From: Hetaerina americana
Taxonomy: Eukaryota > Arthropoda > Insecta > Odonata > Calopterygidae
Direction of reading: 5' to 3'
Assembly: GCA_022747635.1 (NCBI GenBank)
Contig: JAKTNV010000004.1
Span: forward strand, 19,406,969 to 19,470,968
DNA length: 64,000 nt
Shown: positions 37,403-49,000 of the stretch, piece by piece
Layout: the number at the start of each line of letters is the position of its first letter
Numbering within the stretch: the first letter of the stretch is position 1
Made by a program: the position numbers and the translations under genes
Notes under the pieces: generated by a model
What the model was told of the DNA's origin: nothing
The model's input: the letters and a program-made list of their open reading frames with translations, nothing else
Database searches by the model: none

Positions 37403-38425
37403 AGTAAATTATATAGATACATTGTTAACGATGATTATTATTATATATGTACATATAGTCTACGTTTTTAATGGTATATTTTTATAAATGTACTATTGTT
37501 AAGTTTTCGATAAATATATTTTTAAAAATAGTATGCGACTTTTAGCAGTTTCTGTTAATTCACTGTCGGCTTAATTATTGAATGATTATCATTTAAACAC
37601 TTATTTATGTTTATTTATCAAATGATGGATGCAGTTCTATATATCTCTCGCATCAAATACAAGGAATATCATTCTGAGTACTTCAAATATCAGATCTTGC
37701 AGTACCTGTTCTTGTAAGGTGAACAATGACTAAATAATGTGGCAACAGAAGGATAGTACCTCATCGACCACCGTGAATTATTCGTGTATATTTTCCCCTG
37801 CCAGAAGTCTCCAAAATTAATCGCTTTATTCATGACTTCAAAGAAGTGCTTTGTGTATGATTTTACATGTGTACGTTCGGAAGGGTAACAATATGGAGGT
37901 AAATTGCGAAGCTAATTGAACAGCATTGCAGTCTTTGAACCCATAGCCATTAGCGTCATGGCTGTCGTTACATTCTTCTACATCGACGTGTATGGGGAAT
38001 GATGGGATGCATTGATTCAATCGATGTCCAATACGAATAGCAGTAAATGTTCTTGTCTATTCACATAATGCCCTCGGTATCGCATACGGGCCACGCTAAT
38101 TACCACTCACAGAATTCGGTGGAAAATGCAATATGAGGTTTTGATTCTTATATTTGCTAAGTGTTGAATAAACGTTTGTCGCGTCGGTTTCTAAGCAAAT
38201 TTAGCTGCTACTTTTTTTATTATTCATGCTTGTGCCTCCGATAAGTTATAGAATTCTTACACTCCTATTTCATCTCTTGTTGCTTGTTACAATGAAATAA
38301 GCGGTTGCCCTGCTCTTGTGATCATCATTTTTATCTTCCGTGAACAATTTACCCATCCTGCTGAATTTTTTGTGACGAGAATACCTTATCGTAAACTGAT
38401 GCCGCTTTTATCTGTTCTACATGGT
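37403..38425. other. No gene seen
   Basis: AT-rich sequence. A 60-codon minus-strand frame (37838-38020) is unrecognised. Confidence 0.5.
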
Positions 38426-38429
38426 CTGC

Positions 38430-39060
38430 CCCAAAAGTAGTAGGACAGTCTATTCCAAAAAAATGTACTGATCTAATTGATGCAGTCACTCAAATGTTTT
38501 CGAATTATCACCCTTATGCGTACGCATACTGCTTTGTGCCGCGGAAAAGCCGCTACTGTATAGCGGCTTTTCCACGCCTTGCACGCCTTCTGGAAGGCGG
38601 CGTCCGAAATGCTGCTAAGATCTCTCGTCTCGGCCTGTTCTAACGCTGCCACCAAGCCGTGGTGACGTCCTTTCGGCACGGATTTGAGGCAGGGCAAGAG
38701 AAAGAAGTCTGGTAAGGCAACTTCAGGGCTGTTGGGTGGCTGAGGCAGGGCTACCGTGTTGTCCCGGGCCAGGTGGTCCGTTTATCACTCCGTTACTCAG
38801 AGACCACTCGCGGCATCAACTTCGCACACACCTTTATCACGCCCATGTTTTCGGTCTTATGTCGATGCACATCACTTAAAGGGATTCCAAGTTCATCAGA
38901 AACCAGGCAAACACCTAATCTGCGATCCCTGTCCAACAAAGCCTTTACTCTTGTATGATTTTGGTCACTCTTTGAGGTCGAAGGGCGTCTTGAACGTTCG
39001 GCGTATTTAATATCTTCTCTGCCCTTTCGAAACAACTTGTGTCACTCAAAAATACCCTAT
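38430..39060 (-). pseudogene. Internally deleted, degraded mariner transposase
   Basis: On the minus strand from about 39050, FE*HKLFRKGREDIK has a stop where the family has Trp, then gives SRRPSTSKSDQNHTRVKALL, LVSDELGIPLSDVHRH and KVCAKLMPRVVSE (ending at 38796). This is the N-terminal DNA-binding part. Directly after it (38763 downward) LPQPPNSPEVALPDFFLLP carries the third-Asp motif, followed by the C-terminal frame 38697-38473. The stretch in between, with the first two catalytic Asp residues (about 150 codons in relatives), is missing. The low-coordinate end GTCTGCCCCAAAAGTAGTAG (38431) may be the 3' terminal repeat; no matching opposite end was found. It cannot code for an active enzyme. 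Confidence 0.8.
38543..38573. repeat. Perfect 13-bp hairpin inside the mariner remnant
   Basis: GGAAAAGCCGCTA (38543-38555) and TAGCGGCTTTTCC (38561-38573) are exact reverse complements around a 5-nt loop. The hairpin lies in the C-terminal coding part of the decayed mariner, where none is expected. It may have arisen by template switching or a small foldback duplication. Confidence 0.85.
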
Positions 39061-41600
39061 CTACCCATGGCGTTATTAAATAAGGCAATTTTACAAATAT
39101 CGGGCTTTTTTATGGATTACGCCCGGGGTGGTTTTAACAATGTGTTTGGTAGGTTCTTGAAAGTATTTGATAACTTCGGTTTGTACGCCTCAATTTTAAG
39201 TCTAATTCTATATTGGAAACTAAAAACATCTTTTATGATTTTTGAAAGGAGAATAAACTTTCAAAAGGATGAAGGGGAGGAACAAAGAATATCTGACCTA
39301 TGAGGAAAGTAATTGTGTAACGGGATTAAAATTCGCTGAGACAAATGATTTCGCTTTCCATCAGAACTAATATATTTAGAGAGGGGCACCGGGAATTAAA
39401 GTCACCCTTATCAATGTTGAACAGCCGTGTTTGTTGCAATGGGAGAATTGGTGTATTGTTCGTGATTCTGAAAATGTTTGCCCCCTTTGAACTCCTAAGT
39501 TTCCATGCCCAAATATTTGGGCTTCGATCACTGAGCTTTCTAATTACTTCCATTATTTCTCCATTTCTTCGTTGGCAAATCTCTTTTCTTCGAGTCGAAG
39601 GCTAAGATAACAGCATGGGATTTGCTCATAACGTATAGATGGAAAAATACTTCATTAGATGTGTTGGAATTCTTAAATTTGACTTGATTTTTGTTGCTGA
39701 GGCCATTAATGAGTCTAGCCGGCAACAGTCACCTTTGATCGCACGAAGCTGATGTGGCATGTTTCTCCCAATTCCGTCATAATGCTGTCAATTGCCGCAC
39801 GTGTCGAGTCTTAAAATCGCGCGTCATGGTTGTTCTAATGAGATCGTCGATTACTTTTCTAGATTACGTGTGTGGAGACGCCTTCGTTAACTGAGTGTAA
39901 TGTTTGATGCATGTCATGAAATACGGAAAAAGATTCCTTATTCGCAACTATGTCATCGTCCCATACTCTAAAAACTAGCATTTTAATACTCGGAAGATGT
40001 AAATCTATCCTAATACGGTTAACTGTCACAGCATGAAATATTTAAGGTCGGGCATCGCCTTTCGCCTTACAGGGACAGTCTCTCTTTAGTTCCTTCGAGC
40101 AGCTCATCCATCCAGTGAGATCATTTGGGAACTCCATTCCAAATTCATCTAAGATTTAATGCAAGGACTAGCTTTAAATTGATTTCAAGGTCCTCCAAAA
40201 CCTTTTCTCAAAATTCATGTTGACATTGGATTGCAATCAACTCTGAACTGCATATTATTCACCTCATGCCTTTGGACCTCTATAGTTTGACTGAAGCTTC
40301 ATGATGTTAATCAATTAGTTTACCCAACAAAATTAAATAAAACCACGTTTTTCACCCGAGTGTGACCGAGGGCATGAACTATTATTCGTTTAATTGTGTT
40401 TAATTCCGTCTCAATTACTCTAGCTCAGCGATCAGGTTTACTTGAATGCATTCAGCTTGCAACTTGATTATTTAATTTTCCAACAGACCATCCGTATATG
40501 TCTAGCCGTTCTTCCGAATGAATCTACTATTGGTGCCAGATATCCTCAGATTACGTTTCCCTTTTTCTTTCGGTTCTCTGTTTGCGGAAATTCATCACTT
40601 TCCCTTCTCATATTGGATCATATGGTACTCATCTTCCCACAAAATTTTCCTGGAAGACGGAGAGTCTCTGGGATTCAATATCCGCTACTTGCGCTGAGTG
40701 ACAGGTTAGGGTGAAAAATATTTTTCCTTCATTTGCCTAATATTTCGACAAAATATTGGATTGTAAAAAATTGGAAGTTCTTCATCATTCTCGATTTCAA
40801 TCTTGCTCTTTCCTCAGTATTTACTTCAATTTCGGGCTGCGGACCCTCTGTCACATCCTCTTTTTCACTACCCACTTAGTTCACACACGCCTGTCGTTCT
40901 ACAGTCAAGGACACCATAAAAGTATGTCTTTTTATTTCCCACTGTGGGCGTGCCGGTTTTGGGTCCCTCTTCGCACTGCTCTCGAATCTCAGGTAACATC
41001 GTTCGATGACGAACGTAAAACAACATACTTTGGTCCTCTTTCTGTTAACGCGTGGCAGGTAACATGGGTGATTTCATCGTTATCGTAAACCTTTTTGGTA
41101 CATTAAGCACCGGCATGTAAAAACCAGCTGAGATTTCACCCATCGCTTTCCGTGTGAGTAATTTTATTATGTATCATCATAGAGCTCTCTGCGGACAGAT
41201 AATGCATGTGACATCAGTGCTTAAATTTGTCACAGAGGCGAAGAGTCCTCTGCCTTGTTGAAAGTGGCATAATTAATTTTTGTTTACTTGTACGGATGAC
41301 GATGAAGCCGAATAAAGCTCTCCGTAAAAGGACATGTGCGTATTCTTCGGCTCTTTAGAATACGTATTTAAGATGATAGAATGTTAAACGCCTGTCGGCC
41401 GCCTGTGAAATCATTTTAATCCTGCGTGCCTTTCGTGAACATTCTTTTTAAGACATACCCTTGTGAGCGCTTCACGTCGATGCGCACAAACACGTTTACT
41501 TAAAATATTTCTGTTATACTTGTAATTTCCAGTTTCACGATATTAGTGAGGATATTTCAATCATAAAGCAAACCATAAGCAAAGTAATCAACCCGAAGGT
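39061..41600. other. No recognised gene
   Basis: Plus-strand frames at 39037-39303, 39345-39605, 40442-40714 and 40756-41088 (86-110 codons) are the longest. They are hydrophobic or aromatic-rich and match no family I know. No repeat boundaries were found. Confidence 0.45.
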
Positions 41601-41604
41601 CGGT

Positions 41605-41845
41605 TTGGAAGGTAATGGTAGAGTGCTCCCAGTACTAAGCTTGACGGCGTGTACTGGGTGTAAATTCACCCATAAAGATAGGGGGCCAGTTCCTTTCCCC
41701 ATGCCGGTTATGGTTTCCCAGGAAAATCTGGTACCCGGAAAATCACATAGCTTGGGTGGAGCTGCAGGTGTCCAGAGACGCTTTCCCGGGAATCAAACCA
41801 GTCCAACGCTCTACCCCCTGAACTACCGCGACCCGCATTTTTTAA
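41605..41845 (-). mobile_element. tRNA-headed SINE lacking a full anticodon arm
   Basis: Read on the minus strand from 41837, GGTCGCGGTAGTTCAGGGGG continues TAGAGCGTTGGACTGG, a good RNA polymerase III A box and D-arm order. Then GGTTTGATTCCCGGGA gives the B box and T-arm. The distance between the boxes is shorter than in a tRNA, so part of the anticodon or variable arm is missing. About 170 bp of non-tRNA body follows to about 41605. It is a retroposed short element, not a tRNA gene. The 87-codon plus-strand frame over it is a chance antisense frame. Confidence 0.65.
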
Positions 41846-43325
41846 TATCATATATTTATTTAAAATAAACGTGAGAGGTTAAGAGAGGGGACAGGCAACA
41901 GATACATCAGCGATATCTATTTCTCTGAAGTCGAGTTAATTAGAATTCTCATCTTCTAATCCATTAACTGAAGCGGAGTGAAGTTCCGATTTCGATTGTG
42001 CTGCGCACAAAAAAATATGAGGTAAGTTAGGACATTGCATCTTTTGGGTGCGTTGTCAACAAAGCCTAGCCATTGATATTATCTGTATTATTTCTTGTGA
42101 GGTAATACTAAGAAATGATCATTCTTAGGTTTGAATATTTCAGGGAAACAGTTAATGTACTTTAATATCTATTTAGTAGCGTAAATTATTAATGTTTTGA
42201 AGTGAAAATGTTGTTTTAACAATGTCAAAAATGTATAAGTAAACTATGTATTTAAATATCAATTGCACTTTGGGAAATTTTAAATATTTCCTTAGTTTTC
42301 CATTCCATGTTACTCATAAAGGTAACGGTTTACCTATGATTACGACAAATCATCTTATCAACTCTTGGAACTCTCGAAAGCACTCTTGATGGCGCTCCAC
42401 GCGTGTATTGTGTGTGAAGTCACCCAATTTGTTTTTCATTTGGCAATTTATTAACTTTGGGTTCACACTACCCTTTTATTTACCTTTTAATTTAATTAAA
42501 ATTATTGGGATAGTTTTCCAAATAATTGTAGTTTGTAATAATTGTTGTAAATATTGTAGTAGGGCATGTATTGTATTTAATTATCATGGTTGCTGTGGGT
42601 TGTAATTTATATTGCAAACACTCAATACGCAAAAAGTGCTAGTTTAAACTTAGAACAGAAAGATAAGAGAAAACATTTATTGACTTTTCCACCGACCGAG
42701 CTGTCGACATCTGAAGAACGAATAACACTGATCTGTGTCTATAAAGATTAAGAGCTCCGTTCTGAATTTAGCACTATTTATTCTTTTGCGGAAGACAGCC
42801 TATGGATTGTGTAAATATCACAAAATTTGTCCTCCTTCTTTGCGTTGTTTGATTAAAGTGATTCATTTGATGCAACGTGTTTCCGCTCTGTATTGCTACT
42901 TCTTTGGTAGGAAAGAACGGAAAGGAATGTGGTAGGGACCGCCGAAGTATATTAAAAGTGTCTTTTTATTTTGCGTTTAGTTAACTCCTTGGATAACGTT
43001 TTGCTATGCCGCATTGATTATGTTTATACAGGTATGTTAGTGTTTGTATATGTATTGAAGTGTACTTTCTCGAAATTCTTATTCTTCAGTGCGCGACGTG
43101 TCAAATAATTAACGTTTACATGATATTATTAGATTTTTATTTCATTAATATTATTATTGTGTACTCTATTCATTATCGATGTGCTTATTGTCAATACATG
43201 ATAACTGTATATTTAACTTAAAAGAATAAAATGGCTTTCTTGCTCCCTATGCAACCCGCGAAACATTGTTGTTGAAGCGGGTTGCCTAAGGGTGTAGGGG
43301 AGAAGGAATCGCTAGCTCGTCGAGC
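41846..43325. other. No gene seen
   Basis: AT-rich. Two plus-strand frames (42408-42605 and 42735-42935, about 65 codons) are rich in Ile, Phe and Cys and unrecognised. Confidence 0.45.
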
Positions 43326-43329
43326 GCTG

Positions 43330-43642
43330 TCTAGTAGTAGTTTTTATGGGAAGCGACCGACAGCTCTGGTCGTTTGCGCCATTATAGATGGACGGTAAAA
43401 GGTGAAGGATGAAGAGAAACCCGGTGTTGGCATTAGCCTGCTCTTAACCAAAGGCACCAAGGTTTCCACAGCTTAAAGTCCCATCCGACAGACGGCGTAC
43501 TCACTCAAAGTGTCCTCCACAAAGCTTCTTAAGTGGGGATCGGGAAACCACTGAAAAATATCTCTTGTCGCCGGGCTCCGAACCCGGGCTCTCACGGTGG
43601 GAAGCCAGTACGTTAGCGAACGCACCATCCCAATATCCCCCT
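43330..43642 (-). mobile_element. tRNA-derived SINE, family 1, full-length-like copy
   Basis: Read on the minus strand from 43642, the head GGTGCGTTCGCTAACGTACT precedes GGGTTCGGAGCCCGG (B box and T-arm). A body of about 250 bp follows, including the unit GTGGAGGACACTTTGAGTGA. The 3' end is CAGCTGTCGGTCGCTTCCC-like with an ACTACTACTA tail near 43338. The same head, body and tail occur in the copies at 47.49-47.69 and 56.93-57.19 kb. Imperfect flanking repeats (CTCGAGCTGT after the head, TCGAGCGCTGT before the tail) may be diverged target duplications. Confidence 0.8.
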
Positions 43643-43645
43643 CGA

Positions 43646-45790
43646 GCTGTTTCTATTAGCAGGACAGATCAGAAGTATTCAAATCTTTTTCTCAGTAGTA
43701 ATTTATTTGGCCTACTACTCATAAATTGTGGTACTTTTTTATGAGGTAAGTCTGCTTGGGGAGCACAGCGGTGAATTTTGTCTCCTCTGCCAGTTCTGAT
43801 CGTTAGGTTTCCTGGAAACTTAATTCTTATTTTGCTTGGAGAACCCTCATTTAATTTTAGATGTTATCGTTTTTCTTCCAATTAAGTATTTTATTTGACT
43901 GCTGCTACTTCTCTCAATTGGTTTGTTTAGAGGAGAAAACCTTCATCACAAAATTTCCACAATCTCCTTTGAAGAGTGTTTTTCAGATTCTCAGGCTAAT
44001 TAATTATTGATTTTACATTTTAATTGCTTTACATCTTCATTAAATACTGCTAACCAAAATGAATGACTTATTTTTTTGTGAAATAAGGTCCTTAATCTTA
44101 TATTCTTTGGAAAAAAATTTTCAATTTCAACAATTTGTTTTCATTCTCAATGCATATACTTAAAATAATTCATTCTGTGAAAAACTATAAGAGTTTCGTC
44201 ATTTAAACATATCATACAAAAAATTCCATTTTCAAAATATTAATTGATTGTTGTTTTGAACTTAATGTGGGTACTTGTTATAAGAAAAATCAAGTACCAA
44301 ATTATTTGGCTTCAAGTTTTCCGTGATTTGTTAACATATAAAAACACTGCAGCATTCATTTAAGAAAGACGATAGGCTATTAAGATTTGCGCGTCACGAT
44401 TTTCCGCGTAGCCACTAAAAATCTGCAAAGTTTTATTCAGTGTCATGTAATGTTAATAATTTCATAGCAGCCGTTGTGAAGTGACCAATAAAATGCTGTT
44501 TATAGCATAGCAATAAATAAAAGTTGGATTTCCCGTGACGTCCATATTCCTTTTTTGTTCGTAATTATCACTTAAGCTGCTCGGGAACATTCCGTTTCCG
44601 TTTCGAAGAGTTGCGCCTGTCAGAGTGTTAATGAAAACCAGATTGTTGCTAAACTAATTGCGCTTTCGTACCTTCGGGGCAGAATAGGTGGAGGAACCTG
44701 TGAGATCAATTCCCCGAGAGATTTAGTGTGGCAGCGAGGATAACGCCCTAAAAATCAACGGTCGGTCGGCGCGCGAAATAGGGAGGGACTGCTAAGTGGA
44801 TGAATTAAAGGATACTATGGATCACCCGGAGGGAAATGGATGGAAATGGGCATGAAGGGAACGGTCCATCCATCCATTTTGCAATCCCACGCGCAAACGC
44901 CTCCGACGGACTCTTCCTTTTATGACTGCCTCATCTCCATTGCGGGTCTATTCTTTTTTACCTCCTCGCTCCTCCTCATCCACATATGTCCCTCCTCCGC
45001 TATCCTATTTCCTTCTCTTTTTGTTTTATAAAAAGACCAAAACTTAAAGGGAAACGTGCGGGGTTTTCTCATCATTTCATTATACATACTTCCGGCTTAC
45101 CACATGGAAAATTCAGAAATATTCTCAAATTATAGGGCATTAATTAGTTGGGGAAATGCATTTATGCAATATTTAAATTGAAATTGTATTTGTCCAATTT
45201 AAGAAATGAATTTGTGCATTGCAATTTGAGGAAATCCGATGCCGTAGGTTTTTACAGTAAATGCTCGAGTAAAATGCCTAGTTTATGTGGAAATTCTTGT
45301 TCGTTAGTAGGTATCACAACGAAGTGTAGTAATACTGAGCATACTTTTATTAATGGAATATCTATATTTTATAATTAATTAATTTTGGTACTCCGCCGTT
45401 ATCTAGCTATCTATAGCTATCCTGCAATACAGCAGGATACACAAACGCATTGGATATGTAAATAGCGGTCACGTTTATTGCACTCCTTTATTATGCTCCT
45501 GTAGTATATTTCCCTGTTCCAATAGTAGTGGTGTTGCTCTGCAAATTATCGAATTTTCCAGAATTTCCCTCTCGTTAAATGGAAATTAAATATTAATGGT
45601 AACAATATACTGTTACGAAAGGAGCATGTGTATGTTATGGTGTGACATAATTTTAGTTTGGCTTCTTTGTTTTGAGACTTGGTCCTGTTTATTATTATTT
45701 TAAACAACCCGCGATTACGGATGTTTAGATACAATAGATATTGGCTAAAGGCTATCTAAATGGTTGAGATAATCATATAATTTGACAAAA
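43646..45790. other. No gene seen
   Basis: AT-rich with one GC-richer patch (44740-45005). The frames there (63 codons at 44840-45031) and at 45148-45378 are unrecognised. Confidence 0.45.
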
Positions 45791-45794
45791 CCCA

Positions 45795-45860
45795 GCGTCA
45801 ACGTTGGACGAGAGAGGATTCGAACCCTCCACCTTCACCGAGGGTTCGAGTGGTCTTTTT
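45795..45860. repeat. Small inverted repeat with a tRNA B-box-like sequence
   Basis: CGAACCCTC (45821-45829) and GAGGGTTCG (45840-45848) are exact reverse complements. On the minus strand, GGAGGGTTCGAATCCTC is a good B box and T-arm. It could be the T-arm part of a truncated SINE with an inverted duplication. No A box was found at the right distance. Confidence 0.4.
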
Positions 45861-45999
45861 GAAATCATCGGAGCATCGTATTTTCATCCTGGAAGTTACC
45901 TCCTTTCCAATATGGTAAAAGTCATGCGAGTAGATTGGGAACCCAGAGAACTCAGGGAAATTCATAAATACAGTTTCAATCCTGTTAAATGAAATGAAA

Positions 46000-46400
46000 T
46001 GTGTGTAAACGAACGGGAAGAGTTCAGCCCTTACATTTTCCAACCCGGTCCACCATCCATTCATCTACCCAGCTCACTCCTCACCCCCCCCCCCCCCCAC
46101 CCACAGGCTTCATCCATTCTGCGCCGAGTCCCTCTTCCGACTCCCTCATCCTTTGTTTCATGCGCAGCGTACTTCCAACATCTTCTTCACCTCGACCTAA
46201 ATTCCGTCCCAGACTCGAAATGGGATGACTAGTGGTGGTCATGGAGGGGGGGAGATGCGGTTCGAGGCCACCCCTTCCTCTCTCTCCCCGCCTCCCATCT
46301 TCATGCTCCCCTACCTGCCTCGTCTTCCTCCTATCCCATTTCACTCCGCTTCCCGTTGGAAACTAGGTCGAGCAGAGCCAACTTAGCAAGTTTCAGGAGG
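46000..46400. other. Pyrimidine-rich segment with poly-C tract
   Basis: The plus strand is C/T-rich. It contains a 15-nt run of C at 46084-46098 and several CCTCCC-type runs up to 46340. The opposite strand carries an 87-codon Gly/Arg/Glu-rich frame (46081-46344), and two plus-strand frames overlap it. All are unrecognised and explained by strand asymmetry. Confidence 0.5.
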
Positions 46401-47470
46401 ATTTAGGAGAGTTGGGTGCGGTGAGGAAGCCTGAGTATAAAAAAACAAATATTTATATTTAAAAATGTGTAGGTTGGGAAAGTGGAAGGGGCGATGCTTG
46501 TCGTATGTTTTGAAGGGAGTCGTCTTCCAGCGCCATTATCTCTTATTTGAGCTCGAGAAAAAGTGGAGGGGGATACAAAGAAAAAGCGAGCGGCGTCGCG
46601 CAAATTAGAAGGCCTCCCGTTGCCATGGAGACGGCGAGTCCTGCGGGTTGGGCGCCGCCGTTGAAGTGGATCGAGTGAAATGTCAGGCTGCGTACCTCGG
46701 CTCTTGCGAGGGGCTCATTACGCGTGTCGACCTGGAGTGATTTTCAGGAGGAACTTAAATATTCCGTTTTCTAAAGATCAGTTTCATTAGTCACATAGTC
46801 TCTGCCGTTTATGTGCGCATTCATTTTTAATTTCGTATCGTTAATTTATGTGCCGAAAGGGACATTATAACACTAATATATGCTTAATGAATATAAAATG
46901 GTAAACCATGAAAAGGCCGTAATGATCTCGGGTAAATTTGGTTAGTATTTTGGATCATTTCTGGAGCCTAATATGAATTTTAGCTTTAGTATATTGGTTT
47001 CTTAATATAGATTGAAGACAGCTTTAATGCCGTATTTAATTTAAATTAAAGCTTCCCAAATAATCATCAAGGCATTTTTACCTTTTCGGCCATCCATCTT
47101 TTTGGTTTTCCTTTGCATCTTTTATTTTCCGGTTGATGCTAAATTGTTAATTTAGGGACATTATATTTAAGACGCGGGTTTACTATATCTGTTTGTATTC
47201 TTTTGTTTTATTTAATAGCGACTTGATGTATCATTCAGTATATCTTCATTTTATTTACAAGACTTGGCAGGTCTTAAAAATTGCATTTCAGTAGCTTTTG
47301 ATTTTTTCCTTTCTTTCCTATAGCCCCTAATTCGTAGCCTAGCCGCAGCCCATTAAATCCCACCTGTTAATTGATATTATTGTTTTCATATGACCAAGTG
47401 GAGGTTTCTCCTTCAGGCTTGCGTTCTGTTTGCACGCAGTAATGTTGTCAGCAATTGAATTTTGAAGAAT
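46401..47470. other. No gene seen; short CpG-rich patch
   Basis: The patch 46575-46740 is GC- and CpG-rich and might be regulatory. It includes CGTTGCCATGGAGACGGC (46619-46636), which closely matches the RFX X-box type GTTGCCATGGAAAC. The remainder is AT-rich with nothing recognisable. Confidence 0.4.
46619..46636. promoter_or_regulatory. X-box-like (RFX) binding site candidate
   Basis: GTTGCCATGGAGAC is close to the palindromic X-box consensus GTNRCC(N)0-3RGYAAC bound by RFX factors, which often sits in promoters of ciliary genes in animals. It lies in a GC-rich patch. One site without an identified gene is weak evidence, and chance is plausible. Confidence 0.3.
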
Positions 47471-47473
47471 ATA

Positions 47474-47700
47474 TTGTATTTCAAACTAGTAGTAGTTGTA
47501 TTTAGGGGAGGCGACCGACAGCTGAGGTCATTTGCGTCATTAGGGATGGACAGGAAAGGATGCCCTCCACAAAGCACCGCAAGTAGGGATCGAGGATACC
47601 ACTGAAAACTATTCAACATTGGCGGGATATGAACCCGGGCCCTCATGGTGGGAAGCCAGTACGATAGCCACCGCACCTTGATCCCCTTGTATTTCAAACT
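47474..47700 (-). mobile_element. tRNA-derived SINE, family 1, with perfect 14-bp target duplication
   Basis: The element (47488-47686) reads on the minus strand as GGTGCGGTGGCTATCGTACT, then GGGCCCGGGTTCATATCCCG (B box and T-arm). A shortened body follows, then CAGCTGTCGGTCGCCTCCCC and an ACTACTACTAG tail. TTGTATTTCAAACT is present immediately outside both ends (47474-47487 and 47687-47700), a perfect target-site duplication that proves retroposition. Compared with the 43.3 kb copy, it lacks an internal block of the body. The perfect duplication implies a relatively recent insertion. Confidence 0.9.
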
Positions 47701-48925
47701 TTCATGGATAGATGCAAACTGTCGGCTGTAGGTTTTGAAATGAGTAATCGGAATTACAAGTAAGTGGGTCACGTAGGCTCCTCGAACTTATAAGTAGGTA
47801 AGGGAATAAAAGAGCTGTATTCTTTCCGAATGCAGGGTAGTTGAATCCCATGATCCATATGCGTGTAGAAGTGTTCCCTCCTTGTTAAGGAGTAGGTGTA
47901 TACAAATAACACCGGAAAACTTCTGACCACCTTGAAGTTAGAACGTAAAATAGAATAAACGTCCGTACTCGGATCGCTGGTCCCACATCATTCCTCCCGT
48001 GCCCTCCCGGTGAAAAAATTCGGAGAATAGCATCTATCGTCGGAAGCAATATAATCATATAATTCTTGATCGCGGTCTATCTTTAGAAATCGTGCCCTAC
48101 GAGTACATCTTGACCATTTGAAATGTACTTGAATCAATGGCCAGCGGAAATCCTTACTTCATTTCGCAAGCGTGAAAACTTGCGTTTCTTTTTTTATATT
48201 CTTATTTTAAAATTTTAAATCCAGTAAAACGTGGTGTAATTGAGCGTATACATGTCCTTAAAGTCTGCATAATTGAGAATTGAGGTTGTAATGATATATC
48301 TATATTTTCTCCATTATTATCGGCCAGTGAATTATACCCATATTGTGGTATGAATAAGATAATATTTAAATTATCACTCATATCTCGCTGAATAATTTAA
48401 TGTAATTACTACTTGCGTCAATTTATGTTTTATTAAAAATGTTTAATGTCTTGAATTACATACATGAATATGAATGATATATTATTGATTTACTATTATT
48501 CCAATCGAGCGAACTTCCCTTTCCTGTCTTTGTTAACGAATGTGGATATTGATGTAAAAATGTAATTTCAATTTGGTCCCACGTGGTCGATTAACTTGAA
48601 ACTTCTCGGTCATTCTTACGTTTCAGCAATATTTCTTTTAGAATGTTGTTTTTCTCCGTTATAAATCCCCTTCCTTTTTCCAAGAGAACCTCTTCTTCCC
48701 TATTCTCGAATTCCCATCACTCTCCACTCATCATACCCGATATCAAATCCTAGAACCCAACTTGCTAGCTCTCCTCTTTCCGATTTCCGGCCATTGATAG
48801 GAACCATGCGCCGTCGTTGAAAGACTTGAGAAGAGATTGGATTGGTAGGGAACATTTTGTAATTCAGTGGGGGCATATCCTTTTCAGAGAGTAGTTTCGG
48901 GCGTTCGCAACGATGTTTAAACCGT
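47701..48925. other. No gene seen
   Basis: AT-rich. A 76-codon minus-strand frame (48700-48930) is unrecognised. Confidence 0.45.
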
Positions 48926-48929
48926 TGCA

Positions 48930-49000
48930 TGAGATTCGTCGTAGCTCAAGTGGAAGAGGCGGAGTTGGAATCCTCGAGTCACGATTCTTTATCTCGGTTG
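48930..49000 (+). mobile_element. Possible tRNA-like SINE fragment
   Basis: CGTAGCTCAAGTGGAAGAGGC (from 48940) is a good tRNA D-arm and A-box sequence. About 12 bp later comes TTGGAATCCTCGAGTCACGA, a weak B-box-like piece. The intervening arm is too short for a tRNA. The copy is truncated or degenerate, and no body match was found. Confidence 0.35.
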
